Source: Desulfobulbaceae bacterium DB1
GTDB taxonomy: Bacteria; Desulfobacterota; Desulfobulbia; Desulfobulbales; SURF-16
DNA: 64,000 nucleotides
Assembly: GCA_001914235.1 (NCBI GenBank)
Contig: MQUF01000008.1
Location: 62,001-126,000 of the forward strand
Reading direction: 5' to 3'
Shown: piece by piece, positions 55,392 to 63,875 of the stretch
Layout: every line of letters starts with the position of its first letter
Position numbering within the stretch: position 1 is the stretch's first letter
Notes under the pieces: generated by a model
The model's input: only the letters and a program-made list of their open reading frames with translations
What the model was told of the DNA's origin: nothing
The model's database searches: none
Made by a program: the position numbers and the translations under genes

Positions 55392-55413
55392 GGGGAGCAG
55401 CAAAAAGCTCCCC
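55392..55413 (-). other. Hairpin between RiPP precursor and maturase genes
   Basis: On the reverse strand GGGGAGC-TTTTTGCT-GCTCCCC forms a perfect seven-pair stem starting 8 nt after the precursor stop. There is no trailing T-run. Such hairpins often stabilise precursor mRNA or allow partial read-through, so that more peptide than enzyme is made. Confidence 0.7.
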
Positions 55414-55420
55414 TTGTTGA

Positions 55421-55531
55421 TTACTCTTCGGCATTTAGTGGAGCAGGGCCGGTTTTGCAGCAGGCCATGGCGTTGGCCTGTTTTTTCAGGTCCCGGGCCG
55501 GGACCAGCACCACGATTTTTTTGACTTTCAT
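55421..55531 (-). CDS. Putative RiPP precursor peptide (36 aa, Cys-Cys core)
   Basis: This short reverse-strand ORF has a strong SD (AGGAGGG, 5 nt before ATG). The peptide has a basic/hydrophobic leader-like N-terminus (MKVKKIVVLVPARDLKKQ), then a small core ANAMACCKTGPAPLNAEE with two adjacent cysteines; the stop is TAA. Position directly before a radical SAM/SPASM enzyme and a hairpin, with a palindromic element upstream, is the classical RiPP layout. Product and modification unknown. Confidence 0.75.
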   Translation of the reverse strand: MKVKKIVVLVPARDLKKQANAMACCKTGPAPLNAEE

Positions 55532-55553
55532 TGTTCCCTCCTGTTTGAGTGAT

Positions 55554-55591
55554 GGATAAAAATGTAACAGTTTTATGTTACATTTTTATCC
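55554..55591. promoter_or_regulatory. 16-bp perfect inverted repeat upstream of the RiPP precursor
   Basis: GGATAAAAATGTAACA (55554-55569) is the reverse complement of TGTTACATTTTTATCC (55576-55591), with a 6-bp spacer. It lies 22 bp upstream of the precursor start, on its promoter/leader side. The inner TGTAACA-N6-TGTTACA dyad suggests a dimeric regulator site; an RNA hairpin ending TTTTTATCC, possibly terminating the TonB receptor transcript, is an alternative. The remaining bases to the TonB gene stop (55592-55713) show nothing else. Confidence 0.75.
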
Positions 55592-55713
55592 TGGCACACC
55601 GTAAAGGGAAAGTCCAATTAAATGAACATCGGGTGCATCATGCCACCGGGTTATCGTGCGTTTCATCCGCATGCGCAACTAAAAACGTCGCGAACTTCGG
55701 AGTCGGGAAGCGG

Positions 55714-57516
55714 TTAAAAATGAATCCGTACCCCCGCCTCCATCCATCGACCGGGATTGGGGTAAAATTGGGTCCAGTAATCAGCGCCGTTGAACAGATT
55801 GTGGGCGGTCATGAAAACATCCATTTGCGTATTCGGACAGATCTGAAATTTTTTCATGATATTGAAATCCCAGATCATGACCCCGTCTTTGTATGCCGAA
55901 AAGATTCTGTCTTCATTGAGCCACTGGTAGCCGCCGAAAAGTTCGGCGGTGAAGAGTTGCGGGTTGTCGTACAGCAGTCCCAGCTTAAGGGAATAGGTGT
56001 CATCGTTGTTTCTGCCCGTGTTGTCGCGGTAGTCGATATAGGTGTAGGTGAAACCGGCATCCAGGGAGAAAAAATAAAAGGGATCGGTCGCCGCTTCCAG
56101 TTCATAGCCGTAACGTCTGATTTTGCCGGCATTGTACGCTGTGCTGCCGACATATTCCCATCCATCCCTGATGTTGTGTTGAAACAGAGTGCCCTTGAGC
56201 CGCAGGGAGGGTAAAGCAGTGGTTTCAAATCCGGCCTGGTAGGAGTCGACCTTTTCCGGATCTACGGTGGAGATGCCGATGGTCTGATAAGGTTTTCTGA
56301 AGCCTCGTGCGGCAAGCGCCCTGAAAAGGGTGGAGTCGGAATATCGCCAGGTCATTCCCAGGCTGGGGGAAAGGATGCCTGAGGTGGCGGTGAGGGAAAG
56401 ATGGTCATAACGCATTCCCGGCGTCACGGCAAAACGGCCGGCGGTAAAGGTGTCATTCATATAAAGGCCCCATGTTTCTTCACGACCGCCATCTATTGCC
56501 GCATCGGAACTTGCCGACTCAACCCGGTCGATTTCCGCGCCCATGACAATGGTATGATTGGCGGCCCGCGCCGTCACGCGGGAGGACATTCCCGTTGTCT
56601 CGGCATCGTAGTAATCAGTAAAAGGTGGATACATGAAATCCTGTTTTTTACGAAAGCCGTCGACGTGAAGAGAGAGATTTTTGGTAAGGGCCGAATCAAG
56701 CGCGGCTGAGCCCCAGAAATCGCGATGGTAGATACTGTAGTTGCCGAAAATATCTCCCAAGTTGGAGTCCGGATTCGATTGCCCGGCGGTCAGGGTCAGA
56801 GTGGTGGAGTGGGGCAGGCTGAAGTCGATTTTGCCGTACACGCTTTCATCGTCATATTTTCGGTTCAAAATGATGCCGTCGGAATTCTGGTTTGCCACGC
56901 TGAAAAAATAACCGGCCATGCCCGCCTTGCCGCCGAGCGTACCGGAATAATGCCGGCTGCCGTTCTCGCCATAGGAGCCGTACAGGGTGCCGCTGGGGCG
57001 GCTTGTATTTCCGGTTGGTTTGGTGATGATATTGATTACCCCGCCGAGCGACGAGCCCCAGGTGGAGGAACCGGGCCCCTTGAGCACCTCGATCCGTTCA
57101 ATGATCTCCACCGGAATGGAATTGGTCACCGTCATTCCGTCGTTATCAAAATTCCAGCGAATGCCGTCAACCAACACCAGGACGTGTTCATAATCAGAAT
57201 CATGGATGAATAAGGCATCCAATCCGTTGAAATCCCGGCCATTGAACTGGACATAAAGGCCATTTACCCGGTTCAGCACCTCAGCCACGTTGTGGGCGTT
57301 CATCCGCTCGATCTCTTCCGCGGTGATGATGCTGACGTTTTCCGCCACCTCGCTCAGCGGCTTGGGAGCGCGGGTGGCGGTTTGCACCGTTTCCCCCTGG
57401 TCGAAATAGAGGCCGGACAGCTCGCGGCTTTCATCCGGCGGCTGGGCCGACAGCGGCGCAGGGCAGTTCACTAGCATCAGGGCCGAGAACGCCGTAACGG
57501 CAAATCGTTTCTTCAT
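55714..57516 (-). CDS. TonB-dependent outer-membrane receptor
   Basis: ATG 57516 follows GGGAGAG and gives 600 residues, starting with a signal peptide (KKRFAVTAFSALMLVNCPAPLSAQ). A TonB-box-like stretch is followed by a plug domain (VAENVSIITAEEIERMNAHN, VLVLVDGIRWNFDND, IERIEVLKGPGSSTWGSSLG, GVINIITKPTG) and a beta-barrel ending in an aromatic residue (AGVRIHF). Such receptors import siderophores, corrinoids or other chelates with TonB energy. It lies directly upstream of the RiPP genes on the same strand, so it may import or recognise the RiPP product or its metal complex. The frame is open upstream of 57516, but that part overlaps a repeat. Confidence 0.9.
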   Translation of the reverse strand: MKKRFAVTAFSALMLVNCPAPLSAQPPDESRELSGLYFDQGETVQTATRAPKPLSEVAENVSIITAEEIERMNAHNVAEVLNRVNGLYVQFNGRDFNGLDALFIHDSDYEHVLVLVDGIRWNFDNDGMTVTNSIPVEIIERIEVLKGPGSSTWGSSLGGVINIITKPTGNTSRPSGTLYGSYGENGSRHYSGTLGGKAGMAGYFFSVANQNSDGIILNRKYDDESVYGKIDFSLPHSTTLTLTAGQSNPDSNLGDIFGNYSIYHRDFWGSAALDSALTKNLSLHVDGFRKKQDFMYPPFTDYYDAETTGMSSRVTARAANHTIVMGAEIDRVESASSDAAIDGGREETWGLYMNDTFTAGRFAVTPGMRYDHLSLTATSGILSPSLGMTWRYSDSTLFRALAARGFRKPYQTIGISTVDPEKVDSYQAGFETTALPSLRLKGTLFQHNIRDGWEYVGSTAYNAGKIRRYGYELEAATDPFYFFSLDAGFTYTYIDYRDNTGRNNDDTYSLKLGLLYDNPQLFTAELFGGYQWLNEDRIFSAYKDGVMIWDFNIMKKFQICPNTQMDVFMTAHNLFNGADYWTQFYPNPGRWMEAGVRIHF

Positions 57517-57559
57517 TTTTTTCTCTCCCGTTTTTTTCATGACGGTCTCGTAAAAACAA

Positions 57560-57650
57560 AAAACTTCCCACGGAGCGCACAGAGGCCACCGGGCCAACGA
57601 ATTGTAATAAAAATATTTCTCTGTGATCTCCGTGTGCTCCGCGGTAAAAA
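57560..57650. repeat. Palindromic CACGGAG/CTCCGTG-type intergenic repeat
   Basis: The left part (57569-57585) reads CACGGAGCGCACAGAG and the right part (57621-57647) reads CTCTGTGATCTCCGTGTGCTCC, near reverse complements. Repeats of this wording are scattered in many bacterial genomes. It lies in the 369-bp region between the divergent TonB and binding-protein genes, where promoters must also be. Confidence 0.55.
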
Positions 57651-57885
57651 AAATAGACTTTTTACGAGTTCTATTTTCATGCCGGAAAACGAATTTCATT
57701 TCCGTCCCAGTTTTACAAAAGTGTCACAAAGCGAGGTTACTTTATGTTAAAATCAACCCAACGGCAATGAATTTGTATTCATTTTTCCGGGAAAGGTGAA
57801 ATTTCTTACCAAAACATGGCACGAAAAATGTATAATTTTTTCCGCACACTCATCCTTTTTTATTCATTTTTTTGATTCACAGGCC

Positions 57886-58794
57886 ATGCGGAAACCCTTT
57901 TTCCTCGCCATATTGCTGCTCCTTGCCGTCGCCCGCGCGGCCCCGGGCTATGATATTGCCGTGGTGACGGGCGACGCCGGCCTGCCGGCGCGTCTCGCCG
58001 GGCAGGCCTTCAGCCGGCAACTGCCGCGGATCCTGCCCGCCGTGGGGGTCAAATCCATTGAGCCGCATTCGTTTCATGAAATCGTCATCGCGGAAGACGA
58101 GCCGGAAGACTCTTCCGGTGCACGGATTGCCGCCCAACGCCCCGATCTGATCCTGGCCCTGGGGCCAAGGGCGCTGACCGCCGCCCGCCGTGTTGCCGAT
58201 GTGCCGATTATCTACCTGCTGGTCTTTGCCCCGGAAAAAATCATCGGCGACCGGACCGACATCATCGGCATCAATCTCATGATTCCCCCGAAAATCCAGC
58301 TTGATGCGATGAGTCGATTGCTGCCGGGGGTGAAACGGGTGGGGCTGGTCTATGACCCGGCCCGCAGCCGGGCCCTGCTCGACGAGGCCCGCGCTGTTCG
58401 TGGGGATCTCGACTTCGTCGCTCTTCCGGCCACGGATGAAAAAGAGGTGATAAATCTTCTTCATACGCTCCGGGACCGGGTTGATCTGCTTTGGCTGCTG
58501 CCTGATCTGACCGTGCTCACCCCCCGCTCCTTGCCGTCGTTCCTGCGCTTTTCCTTTGAACACAGAATGCCGCTTCTTTCCTTTTCCGAGAAACATCTCA
58601 AACCGGGCGCGGCCCTGATCGTCACCTTTGATGTGGAGACCATGGGCGAGGAGGCGGCTGAAATCGCCGCCCGTGTTTTACGCGGGGAAGCGGCCGCCGC
58701 CATCGGCGCAAAAAATGCCGTCCGGGTGAAAACCCTGGTGAATGAAACGATTCTCCGCAAAATGAATATAACCGTCCGGGAAACCGCCCCATGA
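57886..58794 (+). CDS. ABC-type periplasmic substrate-binding protein (YhfX/TrpX-like family)
   Basis: ATG 57886 gives 302 residues, with a signal peptide (RKPFFLAILLLLAVARAAPG). The fold pattern matches the PF04392-type binding proteins (LILALGPRALTAA, VGLVYDPARSRALLDEA, LWLLPDLTVLTPRSLPSFL, AALIVTFDVETMGEEAAEIA). No permease or ATPase gene is present. The stop overlaps the start of the following histidine kinase by 4 nt, so it probably works as a periplasmic sensor subunit that presents a ligand to the kinase. Start choice has weak SD support. Confidence 0.8.
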   Translation: MRKPFFLAILLLLAVARAAPGYDIAVVTGDAGLPARLAGQAFSRQLPRILPAVGVKSIEPHSFHEIVIAEDEPEDSSGARIAAQRPDLILALGPRALTAARRVADVPIIYLLVFAPEKIIGDRTDIIGINLMIPPKIQLDAMSRLLPGVKRVGLVYDPARSRALLDEARAVRGDLDFVALPATDEKEVINLLHTLRDRVDLLWLLPDLTVLTPRSLPSFLRFSFEHRMPLLSFSEKHLKPGAALIVTFDVETMGEEAAEIAARVLRGEAAAAIGAKNAVRVKTLVNETILRKMNITVRETAP

Positions 58795-60467
58795 AAGCCA
58801 GACCCGTCCTTTGCCGAATGAGGGAAAGTTTCATCGCCAGGATAACCATTGCCATGATGGCGGCAATGATCCTGCTCGCCGTTTTTTTCACCTGGTACAT
58901 GATCCGCTTTCAGCGCAATGGTTATAAGGAGAATATGAGCAGGCTCGGCCGGACCGTTGTTTCCATGCTCGCCCAGAACGTGCAGCTTGCGGTTTTCGCC
59001 GAAGATGAAGACGGGTGCATTATGCCGGTTGAATCGCTTTTTAGTGAGAATGAGGTGCTGGAGGTGCATATTTTCACTGTGAACGGAGATATACTCTACA
59101 AAAAGCAGAGGACCAAGGACGGATACCCGCTGATCCGGAAAAGGCCGGAACAGTTGTCCGCCGTTTTTCAGGAATTGCACGGCAGGGATTTCCTGCAGGA
59201 GGAGTCGGAGGATTTTTTTCTTTTCTGGGCGCCGGTTCGACTGACGGAAATCGGTATGAGTACCGATCCTTTCCTGGTTGATGAGGGAGGTGATCCGCTT
59301 GCCTCGGAACTCATCGGTTATGTGGGGGTGGCCCTGTCAAAAACGGAATTCAATCGCTCCCTGGGCCGGATGTATTTTGCCATCGGCTTTGCCTTTTTCT
59401 TTTTTCTCTCCGCCGGCCTGGTTTCGCTTTTTTTGGTGGTCAGAAAGATGAGCGAGCCGCTGAACAGCCTGTTGCTGCGGGTCAGGGAGCGGGCGGGGGA
59501 AGGGGGCGGCCGGGATGATTTGAGCCTGCTCACCGCCACCTACGGCGGCATGCTCAATGATCTGGAAAATGCCTTTCGCGAGATCAACGCCATGAAAGAG
59601 GAACTGGAGGAAAAGGTGTCGCTCCGCACCAGGGAGCTGTTTGACGCCAATCGCGAACTGCATGAAGGCAAAATTCAGCTTGAAACGGCCCTTGACGAGC
59701 TGCGCCTGGCCCAGGATCAACTGCTCCAGCAGGAAAAAATGGCGGCCATCGGTCAACTGGTGGCGGGCATCGCCCATGAGATGAACAACGGTGTCAATTT
59801 CATCTCCGGCGCGGTTCCCTCGCTGAAGCGCTGTCTGGCGGAGTTGCAGCGACAGCCCGATCAGTCCGGCCGGCCCGCCGACTCCGGGGCGGATGATCCT
59901 TATGATCTGGTAAACGGACTCACCGCCAATATCGAGCAAGGGGCGCAGCGTCTGACGCGGATTATCAATGATCTGAAGCTGTTCTCCCGCAAGGAAAATG
60001 AAACATTGATCGAACTTGATATCCATCCCGTGCTTGACTCCTCCCTGGCGCTGGTTGACGGCGGCAACCACGGCCGGGTGGAGATCATCCGCCGTTATGG
60101 CGAAATCTCCCCGCTGCGCTGCCTGCCCGGCAGATTAAGCCAGGTCTTCGTCAACATCGGCACCAACGCCTTGCAGTCCATGGAGGGTCGGGGAACGCTC
60201 ACCGTTACCACCCGGCAGGATGACACGAATGTTTACATCAGCTTCCGGGACACGGGCAGCGGCATCGATGCCGCCGTTCTGCCGCGTATTTTCGAGCCGT
60301 TTTACACCACCAAGGAAATCGGCAAGGGAACGGGGCTTGGTTTGGGTATCTCCTATGCCATTGTACGCCAGCACGGCGGTGATATCAGGGTGGAAACGGA
60401 AAAAGGGAGCGGCACCGTCTTTGAGGTGATCTTGCCGAGAAAACCTGAGGACGTCCGGCCCGCATGA
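58791..60467 (+). CDS. Membrane sensor histidine kinase
   Basis: The 558-residue kinase has TM1 at about 16-38 (ITIAMMAAMILLAVFFTWYM), a periplasmic domain of about 150 residues, TM2 at about 188-212 (YFAIGFAFFFFLSAGLVSLF), a HAMP-like region, a coiled coil (MKEELEEKVSLRTRELFDAN) and a HisKA H-box AGIAHEMNN. The ATPase domain has FVNIGTNALQSM, DTGSGI and KGTGLGLGIS. It is translationally coupled to the binding protein and is followed by a hybrid kinase and a sigma54 regulator. Confidence 0.92.
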   Translation: MKARPVLCRMRESFIARITIAMMAAMILLAVFFTWYMIRFQRNGYKENMSRLGRTVVSMLAQNVQLAVFAEDEDGCIMPVESLFSENEVLEVHIFTVNGDILYKKQRTKDGYPLIRKRPEQLSAVFQELHGRDFLQEESEDFFLFWAPVRLTEIGMSTDPFLVDEGGDPLASELIGYVGVALSKTEFNRSLGRMYFAIGFAFFFFLSAGLVSLFLVVRKMSEPLNSLLLRVRERAGEGGGRDDLSLLTATYGGMLNDLENAFREINAMKEELEEKVSLRTRELFDANRELHEGKIQLETALDELRLAQDQLLQQEKMAAIGQLVAGIAHEMNNGVNFISGAVPSLKRCLAELQRQPDQSGRPADSGADDPYDLVNGLTANIEQGAQRLTRIINDLKLFSRKENETLIELDIHPVLDSSLALVDGGNHGRVEIIRRYGEISPLRCLPGRLSQVFVNIGTNALQSMEGRGTLTVTTRQDDTNVYISFRDTGSGIDAAVLPRIFEPFYTTKEIGKGTGLGLGISYAIVRQHGGDIRVETEKGSGTVFEVILPRKPEDVRPA

Positions 60468-60541
60468 TAATTGCGGAATTTGATTTTTATAGGTAGAACT
60501 GCTTTTTTCATCGTATCGTTGCAACAGGAAGAGGAAACATC

Positions 60542-62353
60542 TTGGAAAAACAGAAAATTCTTTACGTGGATGACGAGAAGCCGAATCTCTTTAATTTTTC
60601 CGCGGCATTCAGGGGGCATTATCAGGTACTGACCGCCCTGTCCGGGGAAGAGGCGCTGGCGCTCTTCGACAAAAATCCGGATATTGCCGTGGTGGTTGCC
60701 GATCAGCGCATGCCCGGCATAACCGGGGTGGAGCTCTTGAGCCGCATCAGGGTGCTTAATCCGGACGTGGTGCGCATCATCCTCACTGCGTATACCGATG
60801 TGGCGGACATTATCGATTCCATCAACAAGGGGCGGATTTATCATTACATCGTCAAGCCATGGGAAGAGCAGGAACTGATCAACCTGCTCGAAAAAGCGGT
60901 CAACACCCATTATCTGCAAACGGAAAACAGGCGGTTGCTCGGTGCACTGGAGGAAAAAAACCGGACCCTGGAGGAAGATATCGTCAAGAGGAAAAAGATT
61001 GAGGCCATGCTCCTGCGGCGGGACATGGTCCTTGCCGCCGTCAACAACATGGCCCGTTCCCTGCTGCTTAACCGGGACTGGCGGCTTTATATCGAAGGAT
61101 TGACGGGGAGAATGGGGCTTGTCATGGGCCTCAGTCGTATCCAGATCGTCAGCCACCATGTTGATGCCGCCGGCGACACCGTGGCCCGTCCGGAATATGT
61201 CTGGACCGCCGAAGAGGGGGTGAATCCGGATCTTCTGCGGGAAAGGTTTCCCGCCCGACTCTCCTATGAAAAACTCGGATATTCCCGCTGGCTCTCCTTG
61301 TTTTCCAAGGGAGAGATTGTTTGCGGCGATACGGATTCATTTCCCGCAAGTGAGCAGGATTTTCTCCGCCGCTACAATATTCGCTCCATTACCCTGGCGC
61401 CGATCATTGCCGGTGATTTTGTCTGGGGCGTTATCGGTTTCGAGGACTGTACCCGGAATCGGCAATGGCCGACGCCTGAAGTCGACGCCTTGCAGACGGC
61501 GGCAAATCTTATCGGCACGGCCATTGCCCGGGAAAATTCGGAAAAAAACCTGGCCGCCCAACAGGCCCAGCTTGCCCACGCCGGCAGATTGACCGCCCTG
61601 GGGGAAATGGCATCGGGCATCGGCCATGAAATCCACCAGCCGTTGACCGTCATCAATCTCGGCGCCGAAACATGCAAAAGCTACTTTGACCGGCATGATC
61701 CCCGTTGTCCGGCGGCGGAAGCGGCGGAAGAGATGCGGGTTCATGTCAAAAAAATCACCAATATCATCAACAGTATGCGCTCTTTTTCCCGCGCCACGTC
61801 CGGCGAATGGCGGAAAATTTCCCTGACAGGCCCCCTGCGGGAGGCGTTGACCTTTTTCCGCGAGCAGTTCCGCATGCACGGCATTGCCTACGAGGAAAAA
61901 ATCAGCGCGGATCTGCCGCTGGTGAAAACAGACGGGCAGAAGTTCGAGCAGATCGTGGTGAATTTTCTTTCCAATGCCTGTTACGCCGTCAATAAACAAG
62001 GGGAAAAGACGCCGGATGCGGCGAAGGCCATCACCGTTTCCCTGGGCTATGAAACCCTGAGCAGCGAGGGCATGAAGTGCCTGAACTTCAAAAAACATGA
62101 GCAGACCTCCAACCAGGTCATTGTTTTTCAGGTAACGGATAGTGGTATCGGCATGAATCCTGAAACAAAAAAACGTTGCCTTGAGCCGTTTTTCACCACC
62201 AAGGAGGTGGGTGAAGGCACCGGGCTCGGCCTGTCCGTCACCCTGGGGATTATCCGGGAGTTGAATTTCCATCTGGAGATTGAAAGCAGTGAAGGGGAGG
62301 GCGCCACGTTCCGGGTGGTCATTCCGGTGGCATGGGAAGATTGTATCTCATAA
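60542..62353 (+). CDS. REC-GAF-HisKA-HATPase hybrid sensor kinase
   Basis: A TTG start at 60542 follows GAAGAGGAA. Residues 1-120 are a receiver with phospho-acceptor D54 (VVVADQRMPG) and a conserved KPW loop. A coiled coil leads to a GAF domain (about 165-320). The kinase core has MASGIGHEIHQPLTVI (H-box), FLSNACYAVNKQ, DSGIGM and GTGLGLSV. It has no membrane segment, so it probably receives phosphate from the upstream membrane kinase and relays it to the next regulator; this is inferred from gene order. Confidence 0.9.
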   Translation: MEKQKILYVDDEKPNLFNFSAAFRGHYQVLTALSGEEALALFDKNPDIAVVVADQRMPGITGVELLSRIRVLNPDVVRIILTAYTDVADIIDSINKGRIYHYIVKPWEEQELINLLEKAVNTHYLQTENRRLLGALEEKNRTLEEDIVKRKKIEAMLLRRDMVLAAVNNMARSLLLNRDWRLYIEGLTGRMGLVMGLSRIQIVSHHVDAAGDTVARPEYVWTAEEGVNPDLLRERFPARLSYEKLGYSRWLSLFSKGEIVCGDTDSFPASEQDFLRRYNIRSITLAPIIAGDFVWGVIGFEDCTRNRQWPTPEVDALQTAANLIGTAIARENSEKNLAAQQAQLAHAGRLTALGEMASGIGHEIHQPLTVINLGAETCKSYFDRHDPRCPAAEAAEEMRVHVKKITNIINSMRSFSRATSGEWRKISLTGPLREALTFFREQFRMHGIAYEEKISADLPLVKTDGQKFEQIVVNFLSNACYAVNKQGEKTPDAAKAITVSLGYETLSSEGMKCLNFKKHEQTSNQVIVFQVTDSGIGMNPETKKRCLEPFFTTKEVGEGTGLGLSVTLGIIRELNFHLEIESSEGEGATFRVVIPVAWEDCIS

Positions 62354-62385
62354 AGAAAATTGCCTGTTGCAAAGGATGAATTCGC

Positions 62386-63807
62386 ATGGAAAACGCACTG
62401 CAGCCGGATCTGCCCATCATTGTCGTTGATGACGACGAGAATGTCGCCAGGGCGATTGCCCGTATTCTCGGCATAAACGGCGGCTACAACAACATCATCG
62501 CGGAATGCGACAGTACCAGGGTGATCGATCTGCTCAAGGAAAAAAACGGCTCCCTGGTGCTGCTTGACATCACCATGCCGAAACTGGGCGGCGATGAACT
62601 GCTGGAGGAGATAGTCGCCCTTTTTCCCCATCTGCCGGTCATCATGGCCACAGCCAATGACTCCATCGATATGGTGGTGGACTGCATGAAAAAAGGGGCG
62701 TTTGATTACATCGCCAAGCCTCTTGAAGGAAGCAGGCTGCTCGCCTCGGTGGGCGCGGCCCTGCAGGTGATGGAACTGCGCCGGGAAAACGAGGCCCTGC
62801 GCAGCAAGGATCAGAAGACGCGGCCCGCGCATTGTGAGTTCTTCCAGGACAGCCTTGCCGAGAATCATGAAATGCTGAAACTTTTCGCCTACATGGAGCA
62901 GATTGCCCCCAGCGGTCAGCCGGTGCTGATAAGCGGAGAAACCGGCGTCGGCAAGGAGCTTGCCGCCCTGGCCGTTCATCGGGCCGGCGGCAGAAAGGGC
63001 CGTTTTGTCGCGGTGAACGCGGCCGGCCTTGATGATGATATTTTCGCCGACACCCTGTTCGGCCACACGCGAGGCGCTTTTACCGGGGCAAACGCGGTCC
63101 GTGAGGGCGCGATAAGGAAGGCTGCCGCCGGCACCCTGTTTCTTGATGAAATAGGCGACTTGAGTCCCCGTTGTCAGGTGAAGCTGCTGCGTCTGCTGCA
63201 GGAAAAGGAATACTACCCCCTGGGGTCGGACACCCCGCAGACCAGCGATGCGCGCATAATCGTCGCCACCAACCGTGATTTCGCCGAGTTGCTGGCGGAC
63301 GGTACCTTTCGCCGGGATCTCTACTTCCGGCTGAATGCCCACCATGTTCATCTGCCGCCCCTGCGCCATCGTTTCGACGATCTTCCCCTGCTGGTCCCTC
63401 ATTTCGTCGGCCAGGCCGCCAGGGAGTTCGGCAAGAGCAAGCTTGTCGTGCCCCGGGAGCTCTATGCGCTTCTGGAGAATTATTCCTTTCCCGGCAATAT
63501 CCGAGAGCTCAAGGCCATGATTTACGACGCGGTAAGCCGTCAGCAGGGATATGTCCTGGGTCTTGACGCCTTTGCCGGGCTGATGGGCATGAAGCCGCAG
63601 CAGGGCACCCTGCCGGCGCCCGCCGCCGGCAGGGGGAGTTTCGGGCCGGAGCTGCCTTCCATGAAGGATGTCCGCCGCCGGCTGGCCGAAGAGGCGCTCA
63701 AGCGCAGCAACGGCAATGTCAGCCTTGCCGCCAGGCTTATCGGGCTGACCCGCCAGTCCCTCAGTCAGTTCATCCGCAACAAAGACATTAACGGCACCAC
63801 ACGGTGA
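62386..63807 (+). CDS. Sigma54-dependent response regulator (NtrC family)
   Basis: The 473-residue regulator has a receiver with D61 (LVLLDITMP), an AAA+ domain with Walker A GETGVGKE (about 184-191), the sigma54-contact motif GAFTGA (GHTRGAFTGANA), the sensor motif RRDLYFRLN and a C-terminal Fis-type HTH (SLAARLIGLTRQSLSQFI). It should activate sigma54 promoters, possibly including one before the binding-protein gene at 57886. It is the last gene of the cascade and is followed by a terminator. Confidence 0.95.
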   Translation: MENALQPDLPIIVVDDDENVARAIARILGINGGYNNIIAECDSTRVIDLLKEKNGSLVLLDITMPKLGGDELLEEIVALFPHLPVIMATANDSIDMVVDCMKKGAFDYIAKPLEGSRLLASVGAALQVMELRRENEALRSKDQKTRPAHCEFFQDSLAENHEMLKLFAYMEQIAPSGQPVLISGETGVGKELAALAVHRAGGRKGRFVAVNAAGLDDDIFADTLFGHTRGAFTGANAVREGAIRKAAAGTLFLDEIGDLSPRCQVKLLRLLQEKEYYPLGSDTPQTSDARIIVATNRDFAELLADGTFRRDLYFRLNAHHVHLPPLRHRFDDLPLLVPHFVGQAAREFGKSKLVVPRELYALLENYSFPGNIRELKAMIYDAVSRQQGYVLGLDAFAGLMGMKPQQGTLPAPAAGRGSFGPELPSMKDVRRRLAEEALKRSNGNVSLAARLIGLTRQSLSQFIRNKDINGTTR

Positions 63808-63835
63808 AAAGATGACCCGAACCCACTTTGTTAAC

Positions 63836-63875
63836 CCCGGCAGGAAAATCTGCGGGCAACGCTTTTCCTGCCGGG
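63836..63875 (+). terminator. Terminator after the sigma54 regulator
   Basis: A perfect 13-bp stem CCCGGCAGGAAAA / TTTTCCTGCCGGG with a 14-nt loop is followed by CCGTCTTTTCC. It closes the two-component operon. The remaining bases to 64000 show no recognisable gene. Confidence 0.8.

Noticed and set aside
55341-55403. TTG start at 55403 for the radical SAM enzyme
   Set aside because: The extra 20 residues are encoded across the intergenic hairpin and have no homology-like character; MQLSHYALIF resembles the usual N-terminus of such maturases.
57517-57699. Longer TonB receptor N-terminus from 57699
   Set aside because: It would be translated through the intergenic palindromic repeat, and the good SD plus signal peptide are at 57516.
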